From assembly GCF_023115445.1 (NCBI RefSeq), contig NZ_JALDUI010000009.1:1-64000 (forward strand): a stretch of 64,000 nucleotides of DNA, given 5' to 3'. Each line of letters opens with the position of its first letter. Position 1 is the stretch's first letter. Below are positions 57,244 through 64,000 of this stretch, piece by piece. This DNA is from Streptococcus sp. oral taxon 431. Lineage in GTDB: Bacteria > Bacillota > Bacilli > Lactobacillales > Streptococcaceae. A program made the translations under genes and the position numbers. Under the pieces are notes generated by a model. The model saw nothing but the letters and a program-made list of their open reading frames with translations, searched no databases and was not told the origin of the DNA.

Positions 57244-57317
57244 TGATCCCAGCAGGATTCGAACCTGCGACCGTTCGCTTAGAAGGCGAATGCTCTATCC
57301 AGCTGAGCTATGAGACC
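57244..57317 (-). tRNA. tRNA-Arg (anticodon UCU)
   Basis: The 74-base gene has acceptor GGTCTCA/TGGGATC (two wobble pairs), D-arm GCTCAGCTGG, anticodon loop CTTCTAA with TCT, and T-loop GTTCGAATC. It sits immediately upstream of comCDE, as in pneumococcus. Confidence 0.95.
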
Positions 57318-57360
57318 TTACTAATCTATCTTATCAAAAAAAGCTAGCTTAGTCAATCAT

Positions 57361-57840
57361 CTATTTGTGATAAGGTGAGCCTTGTTGAATCGAAAATGCT
57401 CTATAGATTTGTTCTACTAAGACTAATCTCATCAGTTGATGAGGAAGCGTCAATCTACCAAAACTAACAGAGAGATTGGCTCTCTTTTTCACCTCTGGAG
57501 ATATTCCTAAACTCCCCCCAATGATAAAAGTGATTGTCGAAAATCCATTGATAGAAGCTCTTTCAAGCTGCTTACTGAACTCTTCAGAAGAAAAAGTTGT
57601 TCCTTCAATAGCTAAAACAACTACAAAATCACGTTCCCCTACTTTAGCAAGAATGCGGTTCCCTTCCAACTCCAAAATCTTTTGATTTTCAGATTCGCTG
57701 GCCCGATCTGGTGTTTTTTCATCAGCCAACTCAATCATTTCTAGATTAGCAAATCGTGAAATTCTCTTGGAGTATTCTGCTATGCCATCTTTGAGATATT
57801 TTTCTTTCAGTTTTCCAACTGTTACCACTTTAATTTTCAT
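57361..57840 (-). CDS. rlmH: 23S rRNA pseudouridine-1915 N3-methyltransferase
   Basis: This 159-residue SPOUT-family methyltransferase modifies pseudouridine 1915 of 23S rRNA. The SAM-binding knot motifs are [13 protein letters not shown] and [10 protein letters not shown]. It is convergent in layout with nothing downstream but tRNA-Arg and precedes the divergent htrA region. Confidence 0.95.
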   Translation of the reverse strand: MKIKVVTVGKLKEKYLKDGIAEYSKRISRFANLEMIELADEKTPDRASESENQKILELEGNRILAKVGERDFVVVLAIEGTTFSSEEFSKQLERASINGFSTITFIIGGSLGISPEVKKRANLSVSFGRLTLPHQLMRLVLVEQIYRAFSIQQGSPYHK

Positions 57841-57877
57841 TCTTCTATTCTAACATATTCACACTCAATTTCACATC

Positions 57878-57952
57878 TTATTCACAGATAAGATTTTGAA
57901 AAACTTCAATAAATTCACAGGTTTTTGAAAGTTATCCACAAGTTGTGAAAAA
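57878..57952. other. DnaA boxes upstream of htrA
   Basis: A perfect box TTATCCACA (57932-57940) is paired with inverted TGTGAAAAA (57944-57952) after 3 bp. TTATTCACA lies at 57878-57886. This is part of the wider origin region. Confidence 0.65.
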
Positions 57953-57961
57953 CTTTTTGTT

Positions 57962-57994
57962 TTTAAGCTTGAATTAAGCTAGATATTTTATACT
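57962..57994 (+). promoter_or_regulatory. CiaR box and -10 of htrA
   Basis: TTTAAG (57962-57967), five bases, ATTAAG (57973-57978), then TATACT (57989-57994) after 10 bp. This matches the CiaR direct repeat TTTAAG-N5-TTTAAG and its usual spacing. Confidence 0.9.
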
Positions 57995-58023
57995 TTCATT
58001 GATTAAAAAACATGGAGGCTTCT

Positions 58024-59208
58024 ATGAAAAACTTAAAAACTAGTTCCAAAAAATGGGGACAACTTTTATTAATCATTCTCATTAGCTTTTTTAGTGGTGT
58101 TTTAGGTACTTTTACAACATTGCAGCTCAGTCAAAAACAAAATAGTGGTACGACAACTACAACGACTGTTAGCAAAACAGCTGTAAAAAATGAAAACTCA
58201 ACTACACAGGCAGTCGATAAAGTTAAAGATGCTGTAGTATCTGTCATTACTTACTCCGCAAACTCCCAAAATAGTTTATTTGGATCTACAGATACTGATA
58301 CAGATACAAATACTGAGCAAGTATCTAGTGAAGGTTCTGGAGTTATTTATAAAAAAGAAGGTAACTTTGCTTACCTCGTAACCAATACTCACGTTATTAA
58401 TGGCGCTAAAAAAGTTGATATTCGTTTAGCAGATGGGACTAAAGTTCCAGGTGAAATTGTTGGTTCTGATACTTATTCTGACATTGCAGTTGTAAAAATT
58501 GCTGCAGATAAGGTGACTACCGTAGCTGAATTTGGAGATTCTGATCAACTAACAGTCGGAGAGACTGCCATTGCAATCGGAAGCCCTCTAGGTTCTGAGT
58601 ACGCCAATACCGTTACACAGGGTATCGTGTCTAGTTTGAATAGAAATGTTTCTTTAAAATCTGAAGATGGACAAGCTATCTCTACAAAGGCTATCCAAAC
58701 AGATACAGCTATCAACCCTGGAAATTCTGGCGGTCCCCTAATCAATATTCAGGGACAAGTAATCGGAATTACATCTAGTAAAATAGCCACAAACGGTGGA
58801 ACTTCTGTGGAAGGACTTGGATTTGCGATTCCTTCAAACGATGCCATCAATATTATCAATCAATTAGAAAAGAATGGAAAAGTCACTCGACCAGCCTTGG
58901 GCATTCAAATGGTCAACCTTTCAAATCTTAGTAGCAGTGATTTACAAAGATTGAATATACCATCAAGTGTCACTGCAGGAGTAGTTGTTCGTTCTGTTAT
59001 AACTAGTATGCCTGCCAATGGACATCTACAACAATATGACGTCATTACAAAAGTAGATGATAAAGCTATTTCTTCAACTACTGAATTACAAAGTGCTCTA
59101 TATAGCCATTCTATCGGAGATAGCATGACCATTACATATTACCGTAATGGTAAAGAAGAAACAACTACCATTAAATTAGATAAGAGTACTAGTGATTTGG
59201 AACAATAG
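58024..59208 (+). CDS. htrA: Serine protease HtrA (DegP family)
   Basis: This 394-residue surface protease has an N-terminal transmembrane anchor (about 13-33), a trypsin-like domain with His123, Asp153 and Ser235 (NPGNSGGPL), and one PDZ domain (about 290-375). It degrades misfolded proteins and, in pneumococcus, competence peptide. The ATG at 58024 follows GGAGG; an ATG four codons earlier overlaps that site. Confidence 0.95.
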   Translation: MKNLKTSSKKWGQLLLIILISFFSGVLGTFTTLQLSQKQNSGTTTTTTVSKTAVKNENSTTQAVDKVKDAVVSVITYSANSQNSLFGSTDTDTDTNTEQVSSEGSGVIYKKEGNFAYLVTNTHVINGAKKVDIRLADGTKVPGEIVGSDTYSDIAVVKIAADKVTTVAEFGDSDQLTVGETAIAIGSPLGSEYANTVTQGIVSSLNRNVSLKSEDGQAISTKAIQTDTAINPGNSGGPLINIQGQVIGITSSKIATNGGTSVEGLGFAIPSNDAINIINQLEKNGKVTRPALGIQMVNLSNLSSSDLQRLNIPSSVTAGVVVRSVITSMPANGHLQQYDVITKVDDKAISSTTELQSALYSHSIGDSMTITYYRNGKEETTTIKLDKSTSDLEQ

Positions 59209-59235
59209 TTTACAGATATGTAAAGTTGCTTTACA
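59209..59235 (+). promoter_or_regulatory. TTTACA/TGTAAA inverted repeats before parB
   Basis: TTTACA-GATA-TGTAAA (59209-59224) overlaps TGTAAAGTTGCTTTACA (59219-59235). The latter fits the GlnR/TnrA form TGTNA-N7-TNACA. It lies right after the htrA stop and over the parB -35 region. Confidence 0.55.
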
Positions 59236-59264
59236 GAATATCTAAGTTATGATAATGTAGAATT

Positions 59265-60023
59265 ATGGAAGAATTTAAAATTGTTCAAATAAAGGATATT
59301 CAAAAAAATCCCTATCAACCTCGTAAGGAATTTTCAGAAGAAAAAATACAAGAGTTGGCACAATCCATTAAGGAAAACGGCTTGATTCAGCCAATTATCG
59401 TTAGAAAATCTCCAGTACTTGGATATGAAATTCTAGCTGGAGAAAGACGGTATCGCGCTTCAATAGCTGCTGGACTTTCAGAAATTCCAGTAATTATTAA
59501 GCAACTTTCTGATCAAGATATGATGCTTCATTCCATCATTGAAAATCTCCAACGCGAAAATTTAAATCCTATCGAAGAAGCTAAAGCATACCAGTCCTTA
59601 ATCGATAAAGGTTTTACCCACACAGAAATTGCTGAAAAAATGGGGAAATCTCGACCTTATATTACAAACCTAGTTCGATTGTTAGGGCTACCTAAACACA
59701 TCCTGACAGAAGTTGAAAGTGGGAAGCTTTCCCAGGCTCATGCTAGACTCCTCATTCAATTATCAAGCGACAGACAAGATACACTCTTACATCGTATTCA
59801 AACAGAAAATCTTTCAGTTAGACAAGTTGAACAAATACTACAAAAAAATAAGAAGAGTAGTAAAAAAGAAAAAGACCACTTTGTCAAAGAGGAAGAGCAA
59901 AAATTGAAAAAAATACTCGGATTAGATGTTCAGATTAGCCTTCAAAAAAAAGATAGCGGTAAAATCTCAATTTCCTTCCATAACCAAGAAGAATACCAAC
60001 AATTTATTAACAGCCTGAAATAA
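59265..60023 (+). CDS. parB: Chromosome-partitioning protein ParB (Spo0J)
   Basis: This 252-residue CTP-dependent clamp binds parS and recruits SMC. It has an N-terminal ParB/Srx domain with GERRYRA (about 65-71), a central HTH (about 115-140, THTEIAEKMGKSRPYITNLVR) and a basic linker before the dimerisation domain. No parA is present, as in other streptococci. GATAAT at 59251-59256 lies eight bases before the ATG and no Shine-Dalgarno is visible. Confidence 0.95.
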   Translation: MEEFKIVQIKDIQKNPYQPRKEFSEEKIQELAQSIKENGLIQPIIVRKSPVLGYEILAGERRYRASIAAGLSEIPVIIKQLSDQDMMLHSIIENLQRENLNPIEEAKAYQSLIDKGFTHTEIAEKMGKSRPYITNLVRLLGLPKHILTEVESGKLSQAHARLLIQLSSDRQDTLLHRIQTENLSVRQVEQILQKNKKSSKKEKDHFVKEEEQKLKKILGLDVQISLQKKDSGKISISFHNQEEYQQFINSLK

Positions 60024-60030
60024 GGCTGTT
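60009..60030 (+). terminator. Terminator overlapping the end of parB
   Basis: AACAGCCT/AGGCTGTT (8 bp, six-base loop) overlaps the parB stop and is followed by ATTTTAG. Confidence 0.7.
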
Positions 60031-60055
60031 ATTTTAGTATTCTTAACGAACATAG

Positions 60056-60172
60056 TTATCCACTGCATTTTAGTTTTTAAAAGCCCAGTATTTCAGAAAT
60101 TTTCTTAGTTATCCACAAAATGTGGATAACAGTTAAAAACATTGTTAATTGTTTTCCACAACTTGTGGAAAA
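60056..60172. other. oriC: Origin of replication, DnaA-box cluster upstream of dnaA
   Basis: Five boxes were found: TTATCCACT (60056-60064), TTATCCACA (60109-60117), inverted TGTGGATAA (60121-60129), TTTTCCACA (60152-60160) and inverted TGTGGAAAA (60164-60172). The last four form two inverted pairs with 3-bp spacers. The region 60024-60244 holds no other gene. Confidence 0.9.
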
Positions 60173-60244
60173 ATAATCTTATCTATGGTAAAATGATTCT
60201 ATCAATAAACCTTTTAAATTCTATAGTAAAGGAGGAGAAAATCA

Positions 60245-61600
60245 TTGAAGGAAAAACAATTTTGGAATCGTCTTTTAGAACTTGCACATGATAAATTAAC
60301 TCAGTCAGTTTATGATTTCTATATTTTAGACGCAAAACTGGTTAAAGTTGAAGAAAATACTGTAACGATTTTCTTACCCCGCGATGAAATGCAGATATTC
60401 TGGGAACGAAATATCAATGGGATGCTTTTAGCAGCAGGTTTTGAAATCTATGATACTGAAATAAAAGCTCATTATATCTTCACGAAAGTTGAAGAAGCGA
60501 GCTCACAAGTAGCTTTCGAGTCTGAACCTGGCAACGATTATCAACCAAGTCAATCCACTATTCCATATTCTGAAACTGGACTCAAGGAAAAGTATACTTT
60601 CGATAATTTTGTTCAAGGGGATGGTAATGTTTGGGCTAAGTCTGCTGCTTTGGCTGTTTCTGAAGATCCAGGATTAACTTACAATCCTCTATTTATCTAC
60701 GGAGGGCCTGGACTTGGAAAAACTCACCTGTTAAATGCCCTTGGAAATGAAATTCTAAAAAAGAGCCCAAATGCGCGTGTAAAATACATACCTGCTGAAA
60801 GTTTTATTAATGAATTTCTAGAGCATTTGAGACTTAATGATATGGAAAAATTCAAGAAAACTTACCGTAGTTTAGACCTCCTACTCATTGATGATATTCA
60901 ATCACTTAGTGGAAAGAAAGTACAAACTCAGGAAGAGTTTTTCAATACATTTAACGCCCTTCACAATAATAATAAACAGATTGTTTTAACGAGTGACCGT
61001 AGACCTGAACATTTAGAGAGTCTACCTGAACGTCTGGTCACGCGCTTCTCGTGGGGATTAACGACAGATATCACACCACCTGATTTTGAAACACGTATTG
61101 CGATTTTACAGAGTAAGACTGAACATCTCAACTATCATTTTCAGAATGATACACTCGAATATTTGGCTGGACAATTTGACTCTAACGTGCGAGAACTCGA
61201 AGGAGCACTCAACGATATCAGCCTAATGGCCAAAGTCAAAAAAATTAACGATATCACAGTTGACATTGCAGCTGAAGCTATTCGTGCTCGTAAACAAGAC
61301 GTTAGCAAAATGATCGTGATTCCAATTGATAAAATCCAGACAGAAGTTGGAAACTTCTATGGTGTTAGTGTCAAGGAAATGAAAGGAACTAGACGTGTTC
61401 AAAATATCGTTTTAGCCCGTCAAGTTGCCATGTATCTAGCCAGAGAAATGACTGATAATAGCCTTCCTAAGATTGGAAAAGAGTTTGGTGGTAAAGACCA
61501 CACAACGGTCATTCACGCTCATGGAAAAATCAAATCCATGCTTGAAACAGATGATAATTTACGTATAGAAATTGAAAACATCAAAAAGAAAATTAAATAA
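60245..61600 (+). CDS. dnaA: Chromosomal replication initiator DnaA
   Basis: This 451-residue AAA+ initiator has an N-terminal interaction domain (1-80), a linker (80-112), an ATPase with Walker A GGPGLGKT (about 151-158) and Walker B LLLIDDI, and a C-terminal HTH with the DnaA signature [11 protein letters not shown]. The start is TTG at 60245, preceded by AAGGAGG at normal spacing, the same unusual start used in S. pneumoniae. Confidence 0.97.
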   Translation: MKEKQFWNRLLELAHDKLTQSVYDFYILDAKLVKVEENTVTIFLPRDEMQIFWERNINGMLLAAGFEIYDTEIKAHYIFTKVEEASSQVAFESEPGNDYQPSQSTIPYSETGLKEKYTFDNFVQGDGNVWAKSAALAVSEDPGLTYNPLFIYGGPGLGKTHLLNALGNEILKKSPNARVKYIPAESFINEFLEHLRLNDMEKFKKTYRSLDLLLIDDIQSLSGKKVQTQEEFFNTFNALHNNNKQIVLTSDRRPEHLESLPERLVTRFSWGLTTDITPPDFETRIAILQSKTEHLNYHFQNDTLEYLAGQFDSNVRELEGALNDISLMAKVKKINDITVDIAAEAIRARKQDVSKMIVIPIDKIQTEVGNFYGVSVKEMKGTRRVQNIVLARQVAMYLAREMTDNSLPKIGKEFGGKDHTTVIHAHGKIKSMLETDDNLRIEIENIKKKIK

Positions 61601-61602
61601 CT

Positions 61603-61723
61603 TGTGGATAACTTTTTAAAAAATCTCTTATTTATCCACATCTTTTAAACAAGGCTCTGTCCTTGAGTTTTCTTGATTACAAGTGTTTTTCCACAGATTT
61701 CACACGCTCTATTATTACTATTA
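61603..61723. other. oriC: Origin of replication, downstream boxes and DnaA-trio element
   Basis: Boxes: inverted TGTGGATAA (61603-61611), TTATCCACA (61632-61640) and TTTTCCACA (61687-61695). After a 13-base spacer with some GC, CTA-TTA-TTA-CTA-TTA (61709-61723) fits the DnaA-trio pattern that guides strand opening (complement 3'-GAT/AAT repeats). Confidence 0.8.
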
Positions 61724-61757
61724 TCCTTCTAATAATAAAAAGAATAAAGGAGAATCC

Positions 61758-62894
61758 ATGATTCATTTTTCAATTAATAAAAACTTATTTTTACAAGCCT
61801 TAAATACAACAAAGAGAGCTATTAGCTCAAAGAATGCAATTCCTATTTTATCGACTGTAAAAATTGATGTTACCAATGAAGGAATTACCTTGATTGGATC
61901 AAATGGTCAAATCTCAATCGAAAATTTTATCTCGCAAAAAAATGAAAATGCAGGTCTCTTGATTAACTCTTTAGGTTCAGTTCTACTGGAAGCTTCTTTC
62001 TTTATCAATGTTGTTTCAAGCCTTCCAGATGTAACACTTGATTTTAAAGAGATTGAACAAAAGCAAATTGTCTTAACTAGTGGAAAATCAGAGATTACTC
62101 TTAAAGGAAAAGATAGTGAGCAATATCCACGTATTCAGGAAATTTCTGCAAGCAATCCTTTACTTCTTGAAACAAAACTTCTTAAAAAGATTATCAATGA
62201 AACAGCTTTTGCAGCTAGTACCCAAGAAAGCCGTCCTATTTTGACAGGTGTCCACTTTGTTTTAAGCAACCACAAAGAATTAAAAACAGTTGCGACAGAC
62301 TCTCACCGTCTTAGTCAGAAAAAGTTGACTCTTGAAAAAAATAGCGATGATTTTGATGTTGTCATCCCAAGTCGTTCGCTACGCGAATTTTCAGCTGTTT
62401 TTACGGATGATATCGAAACAGTGGAGATTTTCTTCGCCAATAATCAAATTCTCTTTAGAAGTGAAAATATTAGCTTCTACACACGTCTCTTAGAAGGAAA
62501 TTATCCAGATACCGATCGATTGATTCCAACAGATTTCAATACAACAGTGACTTTTGATGTTGCTAAACTACGCCAGTCTATGGAACGTGCTCGTCTCTTA
62601 TCAAGTGCGACACAAAATGGTACTGTTAAATTAGAAATCAAAGAAGGAGTTGTAAGTGCCCATGTCCATTCTCCAGAAGTAGGGAAAGTAAACGAAGAAA
62701 TTGATACTGAAAATGTAAGTGGTGCTGATTTGACGATTAGTTTCAACCCAACTTATTTGATTGAAGCACTAAAAGCTTTGAATAGCGAAAAAGTTACAAT
62801 CAGCTTTATTTCAGCAGTTCGTCCATTTACTCTAGTTCCAGCTGATACAGATGAAGATTTCATGCAGCTCATCACACCAGTTCGTACAAATTAA
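61758..62894 (+). CDS. dnaN: DNA polymerase III beta clamp
   Basis: This 378-residue sliding clamp has three similar domains of about 125 residues. It ends LITPVRTN, the common C-terminus that binds clamp loader and polymerase. The ATG at 61758 follows AAAGGAG; an in-frame ATG at 61683 lies among DnaA boxes and is rejected. Confidence 0.97.
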   Translation: MIHFSINKNLFLQALNTTKRAISSKNAIPILSTVKIDVTNEGITLIGSNGQISIENFISQKNENAGLLINSLGSVLLEASFFINVVSSLPDVTLDFKEIEQKQIVLTSGKSEITLKGKDSEQYPRIQEISASNPLLLETKLLKKIINETAFAASTQESRPILTGVHFVLSNHKELKTVATDSHRLSQKKLTLEKNSDDFDVVIPSRSLREFSAVFTDDIETVEIFFANNQILFRSENISFYTRLLEGNYPDTDRLIPTDFNTTVTFDVAKLRQSMERARLLSSATQNGTVKLEIKEGVVSAHVHSPEVGKVNEEIDTENVSGADLTISFNPTYLIEALKALNSEKVTISFISAVRPFTLVPADTDEDFMQLITPVRTN

Positions 62895-62900
62895 TGGAAA

Positions 62901-62922
62901 GAGGTTGAGCCTAGCTCGCCTC
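62901..62922 (+). terminator. Hairpin after dnaN
   Basis: GAGG-tt-GAGC pairs with GCTC-g-CCTC, followed by TTTTAT. It overlaps the region just before the next promoter. Confidence 0.55.
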
Positions 62923-62930
62923 TTTTATGA

Positions 62931-62936
62931 TATAAT
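62931..62936 (+). promoter_or_regulatory. -10 element of the DUF951 gene
   Basis: TATAAT preceded by TGA (extended -10) lies 25 bp before the ATG. Confidence 0.6.
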
Positions 62937-62960
62937 CGAAAAAGAAAAAGGAGACTAACT

Positions 62961-63155
62961 ATGTATCAAGTTGGAAATTTTGTTGAAATGAAAAAACCTC
63001 ATGCTTGTACGATTAAGTCAACAGGCAAAAAGGCAAATCGCTGGGAAATTACCCGTGTTGGTGCAGATATCAAAATAAAATGTAGCAATTGTGATCATGT
63101 GGTCATGATGAGTCGCTATGATTTTGAAAGAAAAATGAACAAAATCATCGACTAG
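62961..63155 (+). CDS. DUF951 family small protein
   Basis: This 64-residue protein is regularly found between dnaN and ychF in streptococci. It has a single CxxC motif (IKCSNCDHVV, about 44-52) and a conserved PHACTIK stretch. Function is unknown; the fold may bind nucleic acid or zinc. AAGGAG precedes the ATG. Confidence 0.88.
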   Translation: MYQVGNFVEMKKPHACTIKSTGKKANRWEITRVGADIKIKCSNCDHVVMMSRYDFERKMNKIID

Positions 63156-63198
63156 GAACCCCATAGTAAGAGGGTTAGCAAGTTTTCCCTTTTTGTGT

Positions 63199-63204
63199 TA
63201 TAAT
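63199..63204 (+). promoter_or_regulatory. -10 element of ychF
   Basis: TATAAT (GTTATAATATT) lies about 37 bp before the ychF start codon. Confidence 0.55.
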
Positions 63205-63240
63205 ATTGAAGATTGAAATGTGAACGGAGAATGAGAAACT

Positions 63241-64000
63241 ATGGCTTTAACAGCAGGTATTGTAGGTTTACCAAACGTTGGTAAATCAACCCTATTTAAT
63301 GCAATTACAAAAGCAGGAGCAGAGGCTGCAAACTATCCTTTTGCGACCATTGATCCAAACGTTGGAATGGTAGAAGTTCCAGATGAACGCCTCCAAAAAT
63401 TGACGGAAATGATTACTCCTAAAAAGACAGTTCCAACAACCTTTGAATTTACAGATATTGCAGGGATTGTAAAAGGAGCATCAAGAGGAGAAGGTCTTGG
63501 GAATAAATTCTTGGCCAACATCCGTGAAGTTGATGCGATTGTTCATGTGGTTCGTGCCTTTGATGATGAAAATGTCATGCGTGAGCAAGGTCGCGAAGAT
63601 GCCTTTGTGGATCCGCTAGCAGATATTGATACCATTAACCTAGAGTTGATTCTTGCTGACTTAGAATCAGTCAATAAACGCTATGCGCGTGTAGAAAAAA
63701 TGGCGCGTACGCAAAAAGATAAGGAATCAGTTGCAGAATTTAACGTTCTCCAAAAGATTAAACCTGTTCTTGAAGATGGAAAATCAGCTCGCACCATCGA
63801 ATTTACAGATGAAGAACAAAAAGTTGTCAAAGGTCTCTTCCTTTTGACAACTAAACCAGTTCTTTATGTTGCCAATGTAGATGAGGATGTGGTTTCAGAA
63901 CCTGACTCTATCGACTATGTCAAACAAATTCGCGAATTTGCAGCGACAGAAAATGCTGAAGTAGTAGTTATTTCTGCGCGTGCTGAGGAAGAAATTTCTG
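63241..64000 (+). CDS. ychF: Ribosome-binding ATPase YchF (Obg family), 5' part
   Basis: The first 253 codons of a protein of about 371 residues run off the window end. The P-loop GLPNVGKS (9-16) and switch regions [14 protein letters not shown] are of the Obg/YchF type, which prefers ATP. It binds ribosomes and affects stress responses. The ATG at 63241 gives the family N-terminus [17 protein letters not shown]. Confidence 0.95.
   Translation, partial: MALTAGIVGLPNVGKSTLFNAITKAGAEAANYPFATIDPNVGMVEVPDERLQKLTEMITPKKTVPTTFEFTDIAGIVKGASRGEGLGNKFLANIREVDAIVHVVRAFDDENVMREQGREDAFVDPLADIDTINLELILADLESVNKRYARVEKMARTQKDKESVAEFNVLQKIKPVLEDGKSARTIEFTDEEQKVVKGLFLLTTKPVLYVANVDEDVVSEPDSIDYVKQIREFAATENAEVVVISARAEEEIS

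Noticed and set aside
61683-61757. Longer dnaN form starting at 61683
   Set aside because: The extra codons cover a DnaA box and the trio element. The ATG at 61758 has a good ribosome-binding site and the family N-terminus.

Overview
The window is origin-proximal chromosome of a Mitis-group Streptococcus (S. mitis, S. oralis or a close relative of S. pneumoniae). The evidence is AT-rich DNA, a complete comC-comD-comE competence locus between tRNA genes, the choline-binding fratricin CbpD, PcsB, HtrA with a CiaR box, ParB without ParA, and the block parB / oriC / dnaA / dnaN / small DUF951 gene / ychF in pneumococcal order. The species cannot be fixed from sequence alone. The competence peptide is not one of the common pneumococcal types.

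1-16,060 is mostly an N-glycan utilisation locus. It holds a three-gene sugar ABC transporter (NgtP1, NgtP2, NgtS type) behind a catabolite-repression site and a lipoprotein. A minus-strand run follows: GH125 alpha-mannosidase, GH38 alpha-mannosidase, ROK sugar kinase, GH20 hexosaminidase. A divergent GH92 alpha-mannosidase completes it. Together these can import and strip mannose- and GlcNAc-rich glycans. trhO (tRNA hydroxylation) and a CPBP membrane protease lie before them. 16,060-16,484 is a gene-free stretch with a repeated inverted pair of DnaA boxes, followed by an APC amino-acid permease.

17,990-29,980 holds polA, cbpD and the operon gdpP-rplI-dnaB-veg. Next come hpf, the competence operon comFA-comFC behind a perfect ComX box, and the divergent yigZ followed by a PH-domain gene. 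30,000-34,420 carries cysK, rpsB-tsf and the essential cell-division hydrolase pcsB.

34,511-42,229 is a tightly packed minus-strand run of membrane and cell-shape genes: yfmF-yfmH-rodZ-pgsA-ecfA1-ecfA2-ecfT-mreC-mreD. 42,365-48,440 contains yaaA-recF, guaB, trpS and an ABC-F ATPase. 48,464-54,378 has a YfhO-type membrane protein, a YhgE/Pip protein and its divergent TetR regulator. 54,400-54,810 is a scar-like stretch with an IS-end-like palindrome, a 54-bp tandem duplication, tRNA-Asn and a degenerate tRNA-Glu. Then come comE, comD, comC and tRNA-Arg.

57,361-64,000 is the origin: rlmH, htrA, parB, dnaA flanked by DnaA boxes (with a DnaA-trio run before dnaN), dnaN, a small DUF951 gene and the first part of ychF, cut by the window end. 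Two perfect parS sites and one near-match are scattered through the window.

No CRISPR array, prophage, intact transposase or defence island was seen. The most useful unusual signals are the distal DnaA-box pairs, the pseudo-tRNA-Glu, the unfamiliar competence peptide, the genes that appear to lack a Shine-Dalgarno sequence, and an unexplained TGTAAA/TTTACA inverted-repeat family.
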